A stretch of 63,304 bases of DNA from positions 1 through 63,304 of the forward strand of contig NZ_LR732493.1 in the NCBI RefSeq assembly GCF_902506425.1, in the 5' to 3' direction. Below the pieces are notes generated by a model. That model was not told the DNA's origin and ran no database searches. It was given only the letters and a program-made list of their open reading frames with translations. Shown piece by piece: positions 54,648-63,267 of the stretch. The first letter of the stretch is position 1. Each line of letters starts with the position of its first letter. This DNA comes from Novosphingobium sp. 9U (GTDB taxonomy: Bacteria; Pseudomonadota; Alphaproteobacteria; Sphingomonadales; Sphingomonadaceae). The translations under genes were made by a program, and so were the position numbers.

Positions 54648-55622
54648 TCAGGTTAGAAGATCTGCGATCGCGTCGATAATTTCAGCCTTTGAGACTTTGG
54701 TCTTTAAGACTTTGATGGTCACCCCCCCTCCCCGCGCCTTAGTGTAGCGCAGGATGACCTCGCCGGTCGTGCCGATTACCTCCTTTTCGCCTGCACCTCT
54801 AACGGCAGGCTGAACGGTTGCCTTCACGAGTAACTTAGCGATTTCGGGCCCGGTTAACGGCGTTCCGCCTTTTGTCCGCGCTTCAACGATCCGCTCGGCC
54901 TCTGCCTCCATTTTTGCGAGAGCTCGAGGATCGCCAGCGAGTGGCTTTATGTCTCTGGCTACCCGAACGGTGATATCGTGCGTGTCGGAGAACGCTGCAA
55001 CGATACTGTCGGGCAAACGTGCAACATCCAGCAGGCGGCTCAACCAGGATTTCGACAAATTCAGGTGCGTAGCCATCTGCGACTGAGAGCCGTCGTAGAA
55101 TTCCCGCAAGGCGATAGTGTATTCTTTAGCTCTTTCCCAATCGGAAATGTCCTTGCGAGAGCGGTTTTCGACATCAGAGATCCGGAACGCCTCCTCGTCG
55201 GTGACGCTTTGGATGGTAACTAGATAGTCGAATTCTGGATGGTGGTGTTCGCGCAGCCATTTGACGGTCCACCACCTTCGGACGCCGGCGATGATTTCGT
55301 AGTCAAATTCGGGATCTCCCTTGATCCGACGAACGATGGCGGGGATGCGCTGCTTCTTCGCTGATAGAAATGAGTCGATCAGATCACGGCAGCTGGCCTC
55401 ATCAAGGTGATCGAGGTCGCGATTGTGCATGCGCCAGGGACGGCACCTGTCTGGATCAACCCACTCGGTGCGATCCGCCACGGACTTGCCGGTGGCAATC
55501 CTCGCCAGCGTCTGACTGCGGCTAGCGATGATACCGTCTGCGGGGGTCGCATGATCCAGGTTGACTTCATCATCCAAGCCATCCGTAAACTGCGACCCAA
55601 AGCCCTGATTTCCTTTTGCCAT
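54648..55622 (-). CDS. parB: ParB-family plasmid partition protein
   Basis: The 324-residue protein has an N-terminal ParB/Srx CTP-binding domain (EIIAGVRRWW in the place of the usual GERR), a central helix-turn-helix (SQMATHLNLSKSWLSRLL, about 175-195) that should bind parS, and a C-terminal dimer region. Together with ParA it segregates the plasmid. It lies downstream of parA on the same strand; the 184-base gap between them carries two palindromes that are its likely binding sites. Confidence 0.87.
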   Translation of the reverse strand: MAKGNQGFGSQFTDGLDDEVNLDHATPADGIIASRSQTLARIATGKSVADRTEWVDPDRCRPWRMHNRDLDHLDEASCRDLIDSFLSAKKQRIPAIVRRIKGDPEFDYEIIAGVRRWWTVKWLREHHHPEFDYLVTIQSVTDEEAFRISDVENRSRKDISDWERAKEYTIALREFYDGSQSQMATHLNLSKSWLSRLLDVARLPDSIVAAFSDTHDITVRVARDIKPLAGDPRALAKMEAEAERIVEARTKGGTPLTGPEIAKLLVKATVQPAVRGAGEKEVIGTTGEVILRYTKARGGGVTIKVLKTKVSKAEIIDAIADLLT

Positions 55623-55672
55623 AGCGCTGTCCTTCTAAATTTGCGCCCGATGTGAGTCGTTGCCTTCGGCAA

Positions 55673-55800
55673 GTTGCCACGTGGCAACGAGCGCTCGACT
55701 GCTTCGATCTCCCCGCGAACTTGGTCTGTCCCGCAGGCGCCGCAATTCTCTCCAATATCCAATCAAATCAAGCTGTTGACCAACGTTTGCCACGTGGCAA
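55673..55800. promoter_or_regulatory. Two parS-like palindromes between parA and parB
   Basis: GTTGCCACGTGGCAAC, a perfect 16-bp palindrome, lies at 55673-55688. The 14-bp core TTGCCACGTGGCAA recurs at 55787-55800. Centres are about 113 bp apart. The CACGTG centre is also the centre of the chromosomal parS consensus TGTTTCACGTGAAACA, but the outer bases differ. Position between the two genes fits centromere and autoregulation sites. Confidence 0.65.
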
Positions 55801-55806
55801 CAATCC

Positions 55807-57045
55807 TCATATTGCCCCCCCTGCCCGGCTCGCCCAAGTCCGCAAAACGTCCTGTTCAATGTCGCGGCATACTTCGTTCAGATGCCTCATGCACCGGTTG
55901 TAGACCTCGTGCGACGTCACCGGCTTCTCGAGCTCGAACACCGTTTTCATACGCGAACTTGCATTGTCGATCTCAGCGCTAGTCACCATGACTGACTGGG
56001 TCATCGATCCGCCGAACACTTGCCGCATCATCGAGAGGACCTCGCGGTGCATCGACTTGCTCTCGTCCACGCGACTGCCGACCAGTCGTATGAAGTTGTA
56101 TGCAGGTCGCCCTCTCCCAGCAAGCTGCTCGAGTTGCTTCATCGTTGTCCGGGTCATGTCGATGAATGAAACAGTGGAGGCGAAATCAACAAGGCTCGGC
56201 GGAACCGGGATCACCATAGAGTTAGCGGCTTGCAGCACGGCCATTGAAACCATACCGAGGGCCGGGGGGGGGTCCATGATGACGACGTCATAATCCTCTA
56301 CCACCGAGTCAATCGCATCGGCGATCAGATCAATGATTTCCATGTTCTGGTTCTTCGCCATGTATCCTGCGATCTCATACTCGAGATTGTAGAGGCGTAG
56401 ATTGGAGGGAATCAGATCAAGATTGTGGAAGTGTGTGTTACGAATAATCTTTCGGACACCTAGAAGCTCCGGATTGTGAAAATGTCCGTACAGTGTATCT
56501 TCTTCCTCCAGATCAACATCGGGTCGATAGCCGAACATCATTGTTGATGACGCTTGGCTGTCACAGTCTATAAAGAGAACCCGATAGCCTCTGATCGCAA
56601 AATGCTGCGCCAGATGGAGCGCGATCGTCGACTTGCCAACGCCACCCTTGAAGTTGCAAACGGAGATAATCGCTGGAGTGTCCGTTGGTTCGCGCCATGG
56701 CCGCGTCCCGAAGACGCCGCGCATATGATCGAGTTCTTCAAGCGAGTACTGTATACGGTGACCTGATCCAGTTCGGTCACGCGCCGGCAGTCGGCCGTCG
56801 CGCTCGGCTTCCCGGACAGCCGATGCAGTTCTGCCAACCAACGCTGCGGCCTTTGAAATAGGGAAGGTGGGGCCCTTCTTCTGTCCTGTTTCCGGATCCA
56901 CAGCGCTGTCACGAATCCGCTTCAGAATAGTCAAAGCCTTGCGATGCAACACATCGAGACTGCCTTCCATAAGGTCGTCAGATAAAACTGAATTCGCGCC
57001 GGCTACCATCATTGTTCCCGTCTTGTGGGTTTGCAATGTCGTCAT
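55807..57045 (-). CDS. parA: ParA-family partition ATPase with N-terminal helix-turn-helix
   Basis: The 412-residue protein has a MerR-like winged helix at about residues 55-90 (FPISKAAALVGRTASAVREA), then a deviant Walker A ATPase (CNFKGGVGKSTIALHLAQHF at about 130, LFIDCDSQASSTM, Walker B-like VVIMDPPPALGM). Such long type Ia ParA proteins repress their own promoter through the N-terminal domain and drive plasmid partition. It is divergent from the iteron region and repA. The start at 57045 lacks a clear ribosome site; 57072 is an alternative. Confidence 0.87.
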   Translation of the reverse strand: MTTLQTHKTGTMMVAGANSVLSDDLMEGSLDVLHRKALTILKRIRDSAVDPETGQKKGPTFPISKAAALVGRTASAVREAERDGRLPARDRTGSGHRIQYSLEELDHMRGVFGTRPWREPTDTPAIISVCNFKGGVGKSTIALHLAQHFAIRGYRVLFIDCDSQASSTMMFGYRPDVDLEEEDTLYGHFHNPELLGVRKIIRNTHFHNLDLIPSNLRLYNLEYEIAGYMAKNQNMEIIDLIADAIDSVVEDYDVVIMDPPPALGMVSMAVLQAANSMVIPVPPSLVDFASTVSFIDMTRTTMKQLEQLAGRGRPAYNFIRLVGSRVDESKSMHREVLSMMRQVFGGSMTQSVMVTSAEIDNASSRMKTVFELEKPVTSHEVYNRCMRHLNEVCRDIEQDVLRTWASRAGGAI

Positions 57046-57095
57046 AGCTATGTTGGCGATTTCGAGCAACAAAGCGGCGTAAAGGTTGCAGATCG

Positions 57096-57317
57096 ACCGA
57101 TGATCTCCGAGCGGGTCGAGAGGACGATATCGCTGAAAGTTGAGGTAACCCTTGGTACACCGATGATCTCAGTGCTGTTTTCCTTCCACCATCTCGTCGA
57201 CTTACCGTGGGGTATGATTAGGGGCTGTGGAAAACTGCCGATGATCTCGGTACCGAGCGATGATCGCAGTGCCGCAAAACGATGATCTTGGTGCAGCGCT
57301 ACCGATGATCTCAGAGC
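57096..57317. repeat. Iteron array, probable origin of replication
   Basis: Six directly repeated 17-bp units match the consensus ACCGATGATCTCRGWGC with few changes: 57096, 57159, 57237, 57256, 57278 and 57301 (starts). The last four are spaced 19-23 bp, about two helical turns, as in Rep-bound iterons. TGTGGAAAA at 57226 resembles an inverted DnaA box, and an AT-rich stretch (57315-57345) follows. This is the likely replication origin between parA and repA. Confidence 0.78.
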
Positions 57318-57552
57318 ACATACCTATATATATCACATTCCTGTAAATCCGATTCGCGAATCGTTTCGATTTAGTTTGATTTGCCACCGCAAACCGTACG
57401 TTGGAGGACAAACGGCACCGTCATCATCGGTCATTTTGCAACTTTTGCGCGTCCAAGCAGGCCCAAACTGCCAAGCAGCTTGATTTTGGCACTCAAAGCT
57501 GTTGAGACAACGCCATCGAAACCTCTGGCAGATTCGGGGGGAAGGGCAGGTC

Positions 57553-58848
57553 ATGAGCGTGGATCAGCATAGACCGCTAGGACATCAATACGCACTCGCG
57601 TTGCTTGATGGAGGGGAAGCGAACGTCCGCAAGTTTGCTCAAACTGCCGGTAGCCAACTCACGCTTGACGCTTTCCTGAGAGTCCAAGACGAGGAACCAG
57701 TTCCGGCGTTCTTGCACTCAGCGCTTTGTGCGATGTCCCTACCAACGAAGCGACCCAAGGACGACACGCTTCCCATTGTCCGCGAGGATGGCAAGTACGC
57801 TTTAGCGATAAACCCTCGTCCCGTACTGCAGAACATCGATGGCAGATCGGTCATGCGCAGTTTGGGCGTCCCATACGGCGCCTACCCACGCGTCGCCTTG
57901 ATTTACCTTCTGTCACAAGCGGTGATGAAGCGATCACGCGACGTTTATCTGGGACGCAACTTCACCGAGTGGATGCGCCGTTTGGGATATCAGACAATAT
58001 CCTATGGGCCGCGTGGAACTGCCAATCTCATGCGAGAGCAGGTTGATCGGTTGCTTGCTTGTGAATGGCAGATTCGCTGGGATGGGACGGAAGCTGATGA
58101 TAACGCCTTCGCGGTCAGAGACGTCAAAATATCAAACGAGTATGCTGGCTCACTGGACAAGAATGGGTCATTCGCGCGCGAGATCCGCATGTCCGAAGTA
58201 TTCTACAGCCATTTAATTGAGCATGCTGTTCCACTTAACGAAATCGCTATTCGCGAGCTGAAAGGCACGCCGACAGCTCTCGATCTCTACACGTATCTTG
58301 CGTATCGACTGCCACGTATTGGTTCGGACAAGGGCCAAGTCATTTCCTGGGATCAGCTTGCGAAGCACTTGGGCAACGAGGCCGACACCAAGCGCTTTCG
58401 GCAGACTGTACGTGAGACCATGCAGCTCGTGTCAGCGGTTTACCCCAATGCAAATGTGGATCTGTCGGGGCGCAAAGTTGTCCTGCATCCATCGCCTGCG
58501 CCCCTCGAACGCAAGCTGGTGGGGCCGCATCTGCGGGCGATCGGTGCGTCAGCGGAAAAGGCACCGAGATCATCGGTCACGGACACACACAGGCCGGACA
58601 CGCTGGCACCGGCTGAACCGCTGCTGGCCTTCCCGATCGGCTCACTCGAATACGGCGCCCGTGAGACTGCATTCCGACAAATCGGCCTTGCCAAAGGTCA
58701 TCCTTGGTCAGTCGATAACATGGCAGATGCCTTCCGCCAGGGTTGTCCTGATTTTGAGCGCCGGCGCCCCGAAAAGGAGTGGTTGCGGATATGGGAAGCC
58801 TTCGTCACTAAATACGCGGCACGCCGTGCACAACGGTCAAGTGTCTGA
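57553..58848 (+). CDS. repA: Plasmid replication initiator RepA
   Basis: The 431-residue protein belongs to the plasmid-encoded RepA family (PF04796-type): an N-terminal part with ALCAMSLPTKRPKDDTLPIV, a winged-helix core (YPRVALIYLLSQAVMKRSRD, then FTEWMRRLGYQTISYGPRGT) and LDLYTYLAYRLPRI. It binds the iterons and starts replication. An iteron lies inside the gene in reverse (58561-58577) and one overlaps the stop (58848-58864). The start at 57553 follows AAGGGCAGG. This family is typical of sphingomonad megaplasmids. Confidence 0.86.
   Translation: MSVDQHRPLGHQYALALLDGGEANVRKFAQTAGSQLTLDAFLRVQDEEPVPAFLHSALCAMSLPTKRPKDDTLPIVREDGKYALAINPRPVLQNIDGRSVMRSLGVPYGAYPRVALIYLLSQAVMKRSRDVYLGRNFTEWMRRLGYQTISYGPRGTANLMREQVDRLLACEWQIRWDGTEADDNAFAVRDVKISNEYAGSLDKNGSFAREIRMSEVFYSHLIEHAVPLNEIAIRELKGTPTALDLYTYLAYRLPRIGSDKGQVISWDQLAKHLGNEADTKRFRQTVRETMQLVSAVYPNANVDLSGRKVVLHPSPAPLERKLVGPHLRAIGASAEKAPRSSVTDTHRPDTLAPAEPLLAFPIGSLEYGARETAFRQIGLAKGHPWSVDNMADAFRQGCPDFERRRPEKEWLRIWEAFVTKYAARRAQRSSV
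58561..58577 (-). repeat. Iteron inside repA, opposite orientation
   Basis: The sequence is an exact reverse complement of ACCGATGATCTCGGTGC, the iteron consensus. It lies in the repA coding region, opposite in direction to the origin copies. It may support handcuffing or autoregulation. Confidence 0.7.
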
Positions 58849-58864
58849 CCGATGATCTCCGAGC
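58848..58864 (+). repeat. Iteron overlapping the repA stop
   Basis: ACCGATGATCTCCGAGC is identical to the first origin iteron (57096-57112) and begins on the last base of the repA stop codon. Confidence 0.7.
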
Positions 58865-59079
58865 CGTCAGACGTTGCGTTGAGATCAAGAGGCAACATGC
58901 CTTTCGCGATGTCATCGCGACAAATTAGCTGATCGAGCCAGGCTCGGCCCTGAGAGTTCAGGGCATGCGGGCCCGTGCGATCGCTGAAGTTAGGGAAGAA
59001 GCTCAGGAGAACAGCCAGGAACATGGAGGTGCTTGCGCCTTGACTGAGCTGTCCGACACCATCGGATTGCTTGGGCTGG
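58865..59079. other. Short gap between repA and IS66
   Basis: No gene is recognised. Confidence 0.4.
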
Positions 59080-59104
59080 AAAGGTTCGTATCCCTCCGGT
59101 GGGT

Positions 59105-60638
59105 CTTGCTCTTACCCACAAGTGGCCGCGGGCGTGATTCCGCTCATCGCTCGCCCATTGCCTGCCTGGAATCGTTCATGATCCATTCTCCGGCACCTTC
59201 GGGCAGCGAGGTGCGGAGATGGAACAGAGCTGGGTGGAAACGGAAACGGTTCGATCGAATTTGGGCGATGCGCGGCTGAACCGCCGGCTCGGGGCAATGC
59301 TTGAAGCGCTTGGAGAGCGGCCTGGGCAGTCGTTGCCCACAGCCTTTCAGGACTGGTCGAATACGAAGGCGGCCTACCGCTTCTTTTCGAACGAGAATGT
59401 CAGCGAAGACAAGATCCTTGAGGGTCACTTCGCAGCCTCGGCCTTGCGCATCCAGGCAACTGAGGGTCCTATCCTGATCCTTCAAGATACCACCGAATTC
59501 AACTTCAAGCGCGCGGACCCAGACAAGATCGGGTTCACGAATGTCTCGACTGGACGCAAGTTGAAGGATGGCCGGTTTCAAAAGTTCACGATCTGCGGTT
59601 TATTGATGCATGCCAGCCTGGCGATCACACCAGAGGGACTGCCATTGGGCCGGACGGCGGCGAAGTTCTGGTCGCGTTCCAAGTTCAAGGGAACGGCGGC
59701 GCTCAAGCGCAGGATCAATCCGACCCGAATTCCTATTGATCAGAAAGAGAGTATCCGTTGGCTCGACAATTTGCGCCTGTCCACCAAACTGGCTGGAGCA
59801 CCGGAGCGATGCGTGCACATCGGCGATCGGGAAAGCGACATCTACGAACTTTATTGTCTGGCGGAGGAGCTCGGAACCAACATCCTAGTGCGCAGCTGCG
59901 TCGACCGTCTGGCTCAAGAGGGCAGGACGACCATCGCCCAAGTGATGGAAGGCACATCGCCCAGCGGCACGCATGAAATCCAGTTCCGCGATGGACAAGG
60001 CAAGCAACACCGCGCTGTGCTGTCCATCCAGCATGCGACAATGACAGTTCGTCCTCCAATCGGGAAACAAAAGAAGTACAGACATCAAGATCTTCAGATC
60101 ATTCATGCCGAAGAGATCGATCCGCCAGAAGGTCGCGCACCGATCTATTGGAAGCTCATCACCAATCTGCCGGTCACAAGCCATGCGGATGCCGTGCATA
60201 AGCTTGAATGGTATGCCCTGCGGTGGAAGATCGAGACATTCTTCCGAACCCTGAAAACCGAGTGCCGCATCGAGGAACTTCGCCTGACCACCGTCAACCG
60301 TCTGGCGAATTGCATCGCATTGTGCTGCGTCGTTGCTTGGCGAGTGTCATGGCTGACGATACTGGCTCGTGAGGCACCCAAGGCCACGCCTGCTGCCGTT
60401 TTCACCGAAGCGGAACGCAATCTGCTGGACAGCTCGACGCCAAAGTCGAACCACGCGCCCTGCCGCGATCTGGCCTTCTATGTCAGAGCCGTCGCAAAGC
60501 TTGGCGGCTATCTTGACCGTGCATCCGATCCCCCACCCGGAACCACCGTGATATGGAGAGGCATGTCGCGCCTCGCCGATCTCGTCGAGGGCCCCCGCAT
60601 CTCACGCCCCCATTAGGCACTTTTGGGAAAGAGCAAGC
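59105..60638 (+). mobile_element. IS4-family (IS50-like) element inside the IS66 left end
   Basis: Ends: CTTGCTCTTACCCACAAGTG (59105-59124) and, reversed at 60619-60638, CTTGCTCTTTCCCAAAAGTG, 18 of 20 bases alike. They resemble the Tn5/IS50 outer end. Flanks CCGGTGGGT (59096-59104) and CCGGTGAGT (60639-60647) are a 9-base target duplication with one mismatch. The element is 1534 bp with an intact transposase gene and may be active. Confidence 0.83.
59219..60616 (+). CDS. IS4-family transposase, IS50-like
   Basis: The 465-residue transposase has the Tn5-type N-terminal DNA-binding part (LGDARLNRRLGAMLEALGER) and the DDE core: first Asp in LQDTTEFNF (about residue 90), second in HIGDRESDIYEL (about 203), and the Y-R-E-K signature in WKIETFFRTLKTECRIEELR (Glu about 338). 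All catalytic residues are present. The start at 59219 follows an AGGTGCGGAG. It fills the element that sits within the IS66 left repeat. Confidence 0.88.
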   Translation: MEQSWVETETVRSNLGDARLNRRLGAMLEALGERPGQSLPTAFQDWSNTKAAYRFFSNENVSEDKILEGHFAASALRIQATEGPILILQDTTEFNFKRADPDKIGFTNVSTGRKLKDGRFQKFTICGLLMHASLAITPEGLPLGRTAAKFWSRSKFKGTAALKRRINPTRIPIDQKESIRWLDNLRLSTKLAGAPERCVHIGDRESDIYELYCLAEELGTNILVRSCVDRLAQEGRTTIAQVMEGTSPSGTHEIQFRDGQGKQHRAVLSIQHATMTVRPPIGKQKKYRHQDLQIIHAEEIDPPEGRAPIYWKLITNLPVTSHADAVHKLEWYALRWKIETFFRTLKTECRIEELRLTTVNRLANCIALCCVVAWRVSWLTILAREAPKATPAAVFTEAERNLLDSSTPKSNHAPCRDLAFYVRAVAKLGGYLDRASDPPPGTTVIWRGMSRLADLVEGPRISRPH

Positions 60639-60721
60639 CGGTGAGTGCCGCCTTGGCTGAGCGGCGTGATTGCAGAGGACGTCCTATAGGACGCGCTTAA
60701 GGGCGTGCTTTAGGACGTCGC

Positions 60722-61081
60722 ATGACGCAGATGACGATAATGGCGGGGCCGGAGAGGCGTCGTCGCTGGAGCGCTGATGAGCGCCTCCGGATTTTAGCAG
60801 AGGCCTTCGGGCCTGTTGGGAGCGTCGCGCAGGTGTCGCGGCGGTACGATGTTTCTCGCGGGTTGATCTACCACTGGCGACAAGAGGCGCGGCGGCTATC
60901 GAGCCAAGGCTTCGTGCCGGCGGTCGTGACAGAGGAGGTGGTGGCTGGGTCTGCTGCACCCGAGTCTGATCGGCCGGAAACGGCAGCGATCGTCGTCAAT
61001 CTATCGGACGGCCGTTGTGTTCGCATCTCGTCGACAGCGTCACCAGCGCTGATCACCGCAGTCCTCAAGGCTCTGCGGTGA
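60722..61081 (+). CDS. tnpA: IS66 accessory protein TnpA
   Basis: The 119-residue protein has a helix-turn-helix (RWSADERLRILAEAFGPVGS, then VAQVSRRYDVSRGLIYHWRQ) typical of IS66 TnpA. Its stop overlaps the GTG of tnpB. Required with TnpB for IS66 transposition. Confidence 0.84.
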   Translation: MTQMTIMAGPERRRRWSADERLRILAEAFGPVGSVAQVSRRYDVSRGLIYHWRQEARRLSSQGFVPAVVTEEVVAGSAAPESDRPETAAIVVNLSDGRCVRISSTASPALITAVLKALR

Positions 61082-61418
61082 TCCCGTCGCGTGCAAGAGT
61101 ATGGATTGCAATGGGCCACACCGACATGCGCAGGGGCATGCCCGGATTGGCGCTGCTGGTGCAGCAATGCCTGGGGGCGCGACCACATGGCGGAGATCTG
61201 TTCGTGTTCCGCGGCCGGAGCGGCTCGCTGGTCAAGATGATCTGGCACGATGGATCGGCATGTCGCTCTACGCCAAGCGCCTGGAGCGTGGGCGCTTCGT
61301 GTGGCCTTCTGCCAAGGATGGCGTCGTAGCGTTGACCAGCTCTCAGCTGGCCTGTCTGCTGGACGGGATCGACTGGCGTAACCCACAGCACACCTGGCGG
61401 CCGACAAGCGCCGGCTAG
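61078..61418 (+). pseudogene. tnpB: IS66 TnpB (Orf2), frameshifted
   Basis: The GTG at 61078 opens a frame through TDMRRGMPGLALLVQQCLGA and FVFRGRSGSLVKMIWHDG. The family continues with IGMSLYAKRLERGRFVWPS, which here lies in the next frame. One base is missing at about 61250. The sense then runs to 61418. One indel would restore a normal 113-residue TnpB. Confidence 0.75.
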
Positions 61419-61483
61419 GCGCGCACAATGTTAGCGCACAGGCGCACTTCGCGCTTCAAATCCTCGGTATTCTGTGATTCCTT

Positions 61484-63104
61484 GTGGTCATGCAAGCCGC
61501 CGGCTCACCCCCTGCAGATCAGGTCGAGGCTCTCCGGGCTGAGCTGGCCGGAGCAAAGGCAGAGGCCGCGAGGGTCAAGGCGATCAACGCCGATCTTGAG
61601 GCCCGCAATGCGCTCCTCGAGCTGCAAAACGAAAAGATGCGGCGTGCCCTGTATGGCCAACGGTCCGAGCGAGCACGCCAGCTGATCGATCAGTTGGAGC
61701 TAGGCTTCGAGGAGCTGGAGGCATCGGCCAGCGAGGACGAGGCGCTTGCGAGCCTCGCCGCTGTCGGCACGCGTGTCGCTCCGTTCACGCGCAAACGACC
61801 AGCGCGCAAACCCTTGCCTGAGCATCTCCCACGCGAGCGCATCGTTATTCCGGCGCCGTGCTCGTGCCCGGCATGCGGTAGTGACCGGCTCTCGAAACTA
61901 GGCGAGGACGTCACTGAGACGCTGGAGGTGATCCCGCGCCAGTGGAAGGTCGTTCAGACCGTCAGGGAGAGATTCTCCTGCCGGGAGTGCGAGAGGATCA
62001 CACAGCCGCCCGCGCCCTTCCATGTGACGCCGCGTGGACTGTTCGGCCCCAGCTTCCTGGCGATGGTCCTGTTCGAGAAATTCGGCGCGCACCAGCCCCT
62101 CAACCGTCAGCGGGATAGATATGCTCGCGAGGGTGTCGAGCTCAGCCTGACGACGCTGGCCGACCAGGTCGGTGCGTGCACCGCGGCACTGATGCCGCTC
62201 TACCGCCTGATCGAGGCGCATACCCTGGCAGGTGAGCGGCTTCACGGCGACGATACGACCATTCCGGTGCTGGCAGGTGGCAAGACAGACACGGCTCGAT
62301 TGTGGACCTACGTGCGCGACGATCGGCCATTCGGTGGCAGAGCACCGCCGGCAGCGATCTACCACTACTCCCGCGATCGGCGTGGCGAGCATCCGCTCGC
62401 TCACTTGCAGGGCTGGTCCGGCATCCTCCAGGCAGATGCCTACGCCGGCTATAACGGACTGTTCCGGCAGGATCGCCAGCCTCAGCCATCGAAGCGGGCC
62501 TTGTGCTGGGCGCACGCACGGCGCCACTTCTTCGAGTTGGCCGATGCCGAAGCTCAAGAAGCGCCGCAAGGGCTCGCCGGTGATTCCACCACTCGCTGTC
62601 GAGGCCGTGCGGCGCATCGATGCCGTGTTCGCATTCGAGCGCACCATCACCGGCCAGAGCGCTGAGCAGCGGCAGATCGCCCGCGAGCAGCATGTCACGC
62701 CTTTGCTCGACGATCTGCGCTCTTGGATGATCGAGCAGCGCTCGAGCCTTTCACGCTCGTCCGCGGTCGCCAAAGCTATGGACTACATGCTCAAGGACTG
62801 GGCCGCGTTCGCCGCTTTCCTCGACGATGGCCGGATCTGCCTGACCAACAATTGCGCCGAGCGCGCGATGCGCGGCATCGCCATCGGGCGCAAAGCTTGG
62901 CTCTTTGCCGGTTCCGACCGTGGCGGTCAGCGTGCTGCCTTCATGTTCAGCCTCGTTAACACTGCCAAGCTCAACGACGTAGATCCGCAAGCTTGGCTCG
63001 CCGACGTGCTCACCCGCATCGCCGACATCCCGCAGCAGCGCTTAGACGAGCTGCTGCCCTGGAACTGGCAGGCTCCTACCATCCAGCTGCCGGTCGCCGC
63101 GTAA
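61484..63104 (+). pseudogene. tnpC: IS66 TnpC transposase, frameshifted
   Basis: The first frame (from about 61484) has the leucine-zipper and zinc-finger parts (VIPAPCSCPACGSDRLSKLG) and the DDE start (GDDTTIPVLAGGKTDTARLW). At about 62550, after ELADAEAQ, the sense moves to another frame: PVIPPLAVEAVRRIDAVFAF, then ICLTNNCAERAMRGIAIGRK (third acidic residue region) and the C-terminus to 63104. A single indel disrupts a 540-residue transposase. Confidence 0.78.
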
Positions 63105-63267
63105 TCCTGCCTTAGCGCGTTCGGCTAGCACCTATCGCATGCCCGCCGCGGTACTCGCCGGATGCTTACAAAGGTTCTAGAGCGGTTTCCACACGAACTG
63201 AATCGCTGGGGATCCCCTTGCCCGTGCTGATGTGATTCACGCTTTCTGCTGGTTGGAGGAGGCCAGC

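Larger units (their letters stand above)
59088..63169 (+). mobile_element. IS66-family element, interrupted by a nested IS4 element
   Basis: Flanked by the perfect 8-bp target duplication AAAGGTTC (59080-59087 and 63170-63177). The right end reads GTAAGC... on the reverse strand and the left end begins GTATCC...CCGG, forming imperfect inverted repeats (GTAAGCATCCGGCGAGTACC on the right). Without the nested element (1534 bases plus a 9-base duplication) it is about 2.54 kb, the usual size. It carries tnpA, tnpB and tnpC; the last two are frameshifted, so this copy is probably inactive. Confidence 0.82.

Noticed and set aside
52368..59079. Prophage interpretation of the integrase region
   Set aside because: No capsid, terminase, tail or lysis gene is near; partition and replication genes give a simpler plasmid explanation, and the holin-like gene at 14702 belongs to a stress operon type.
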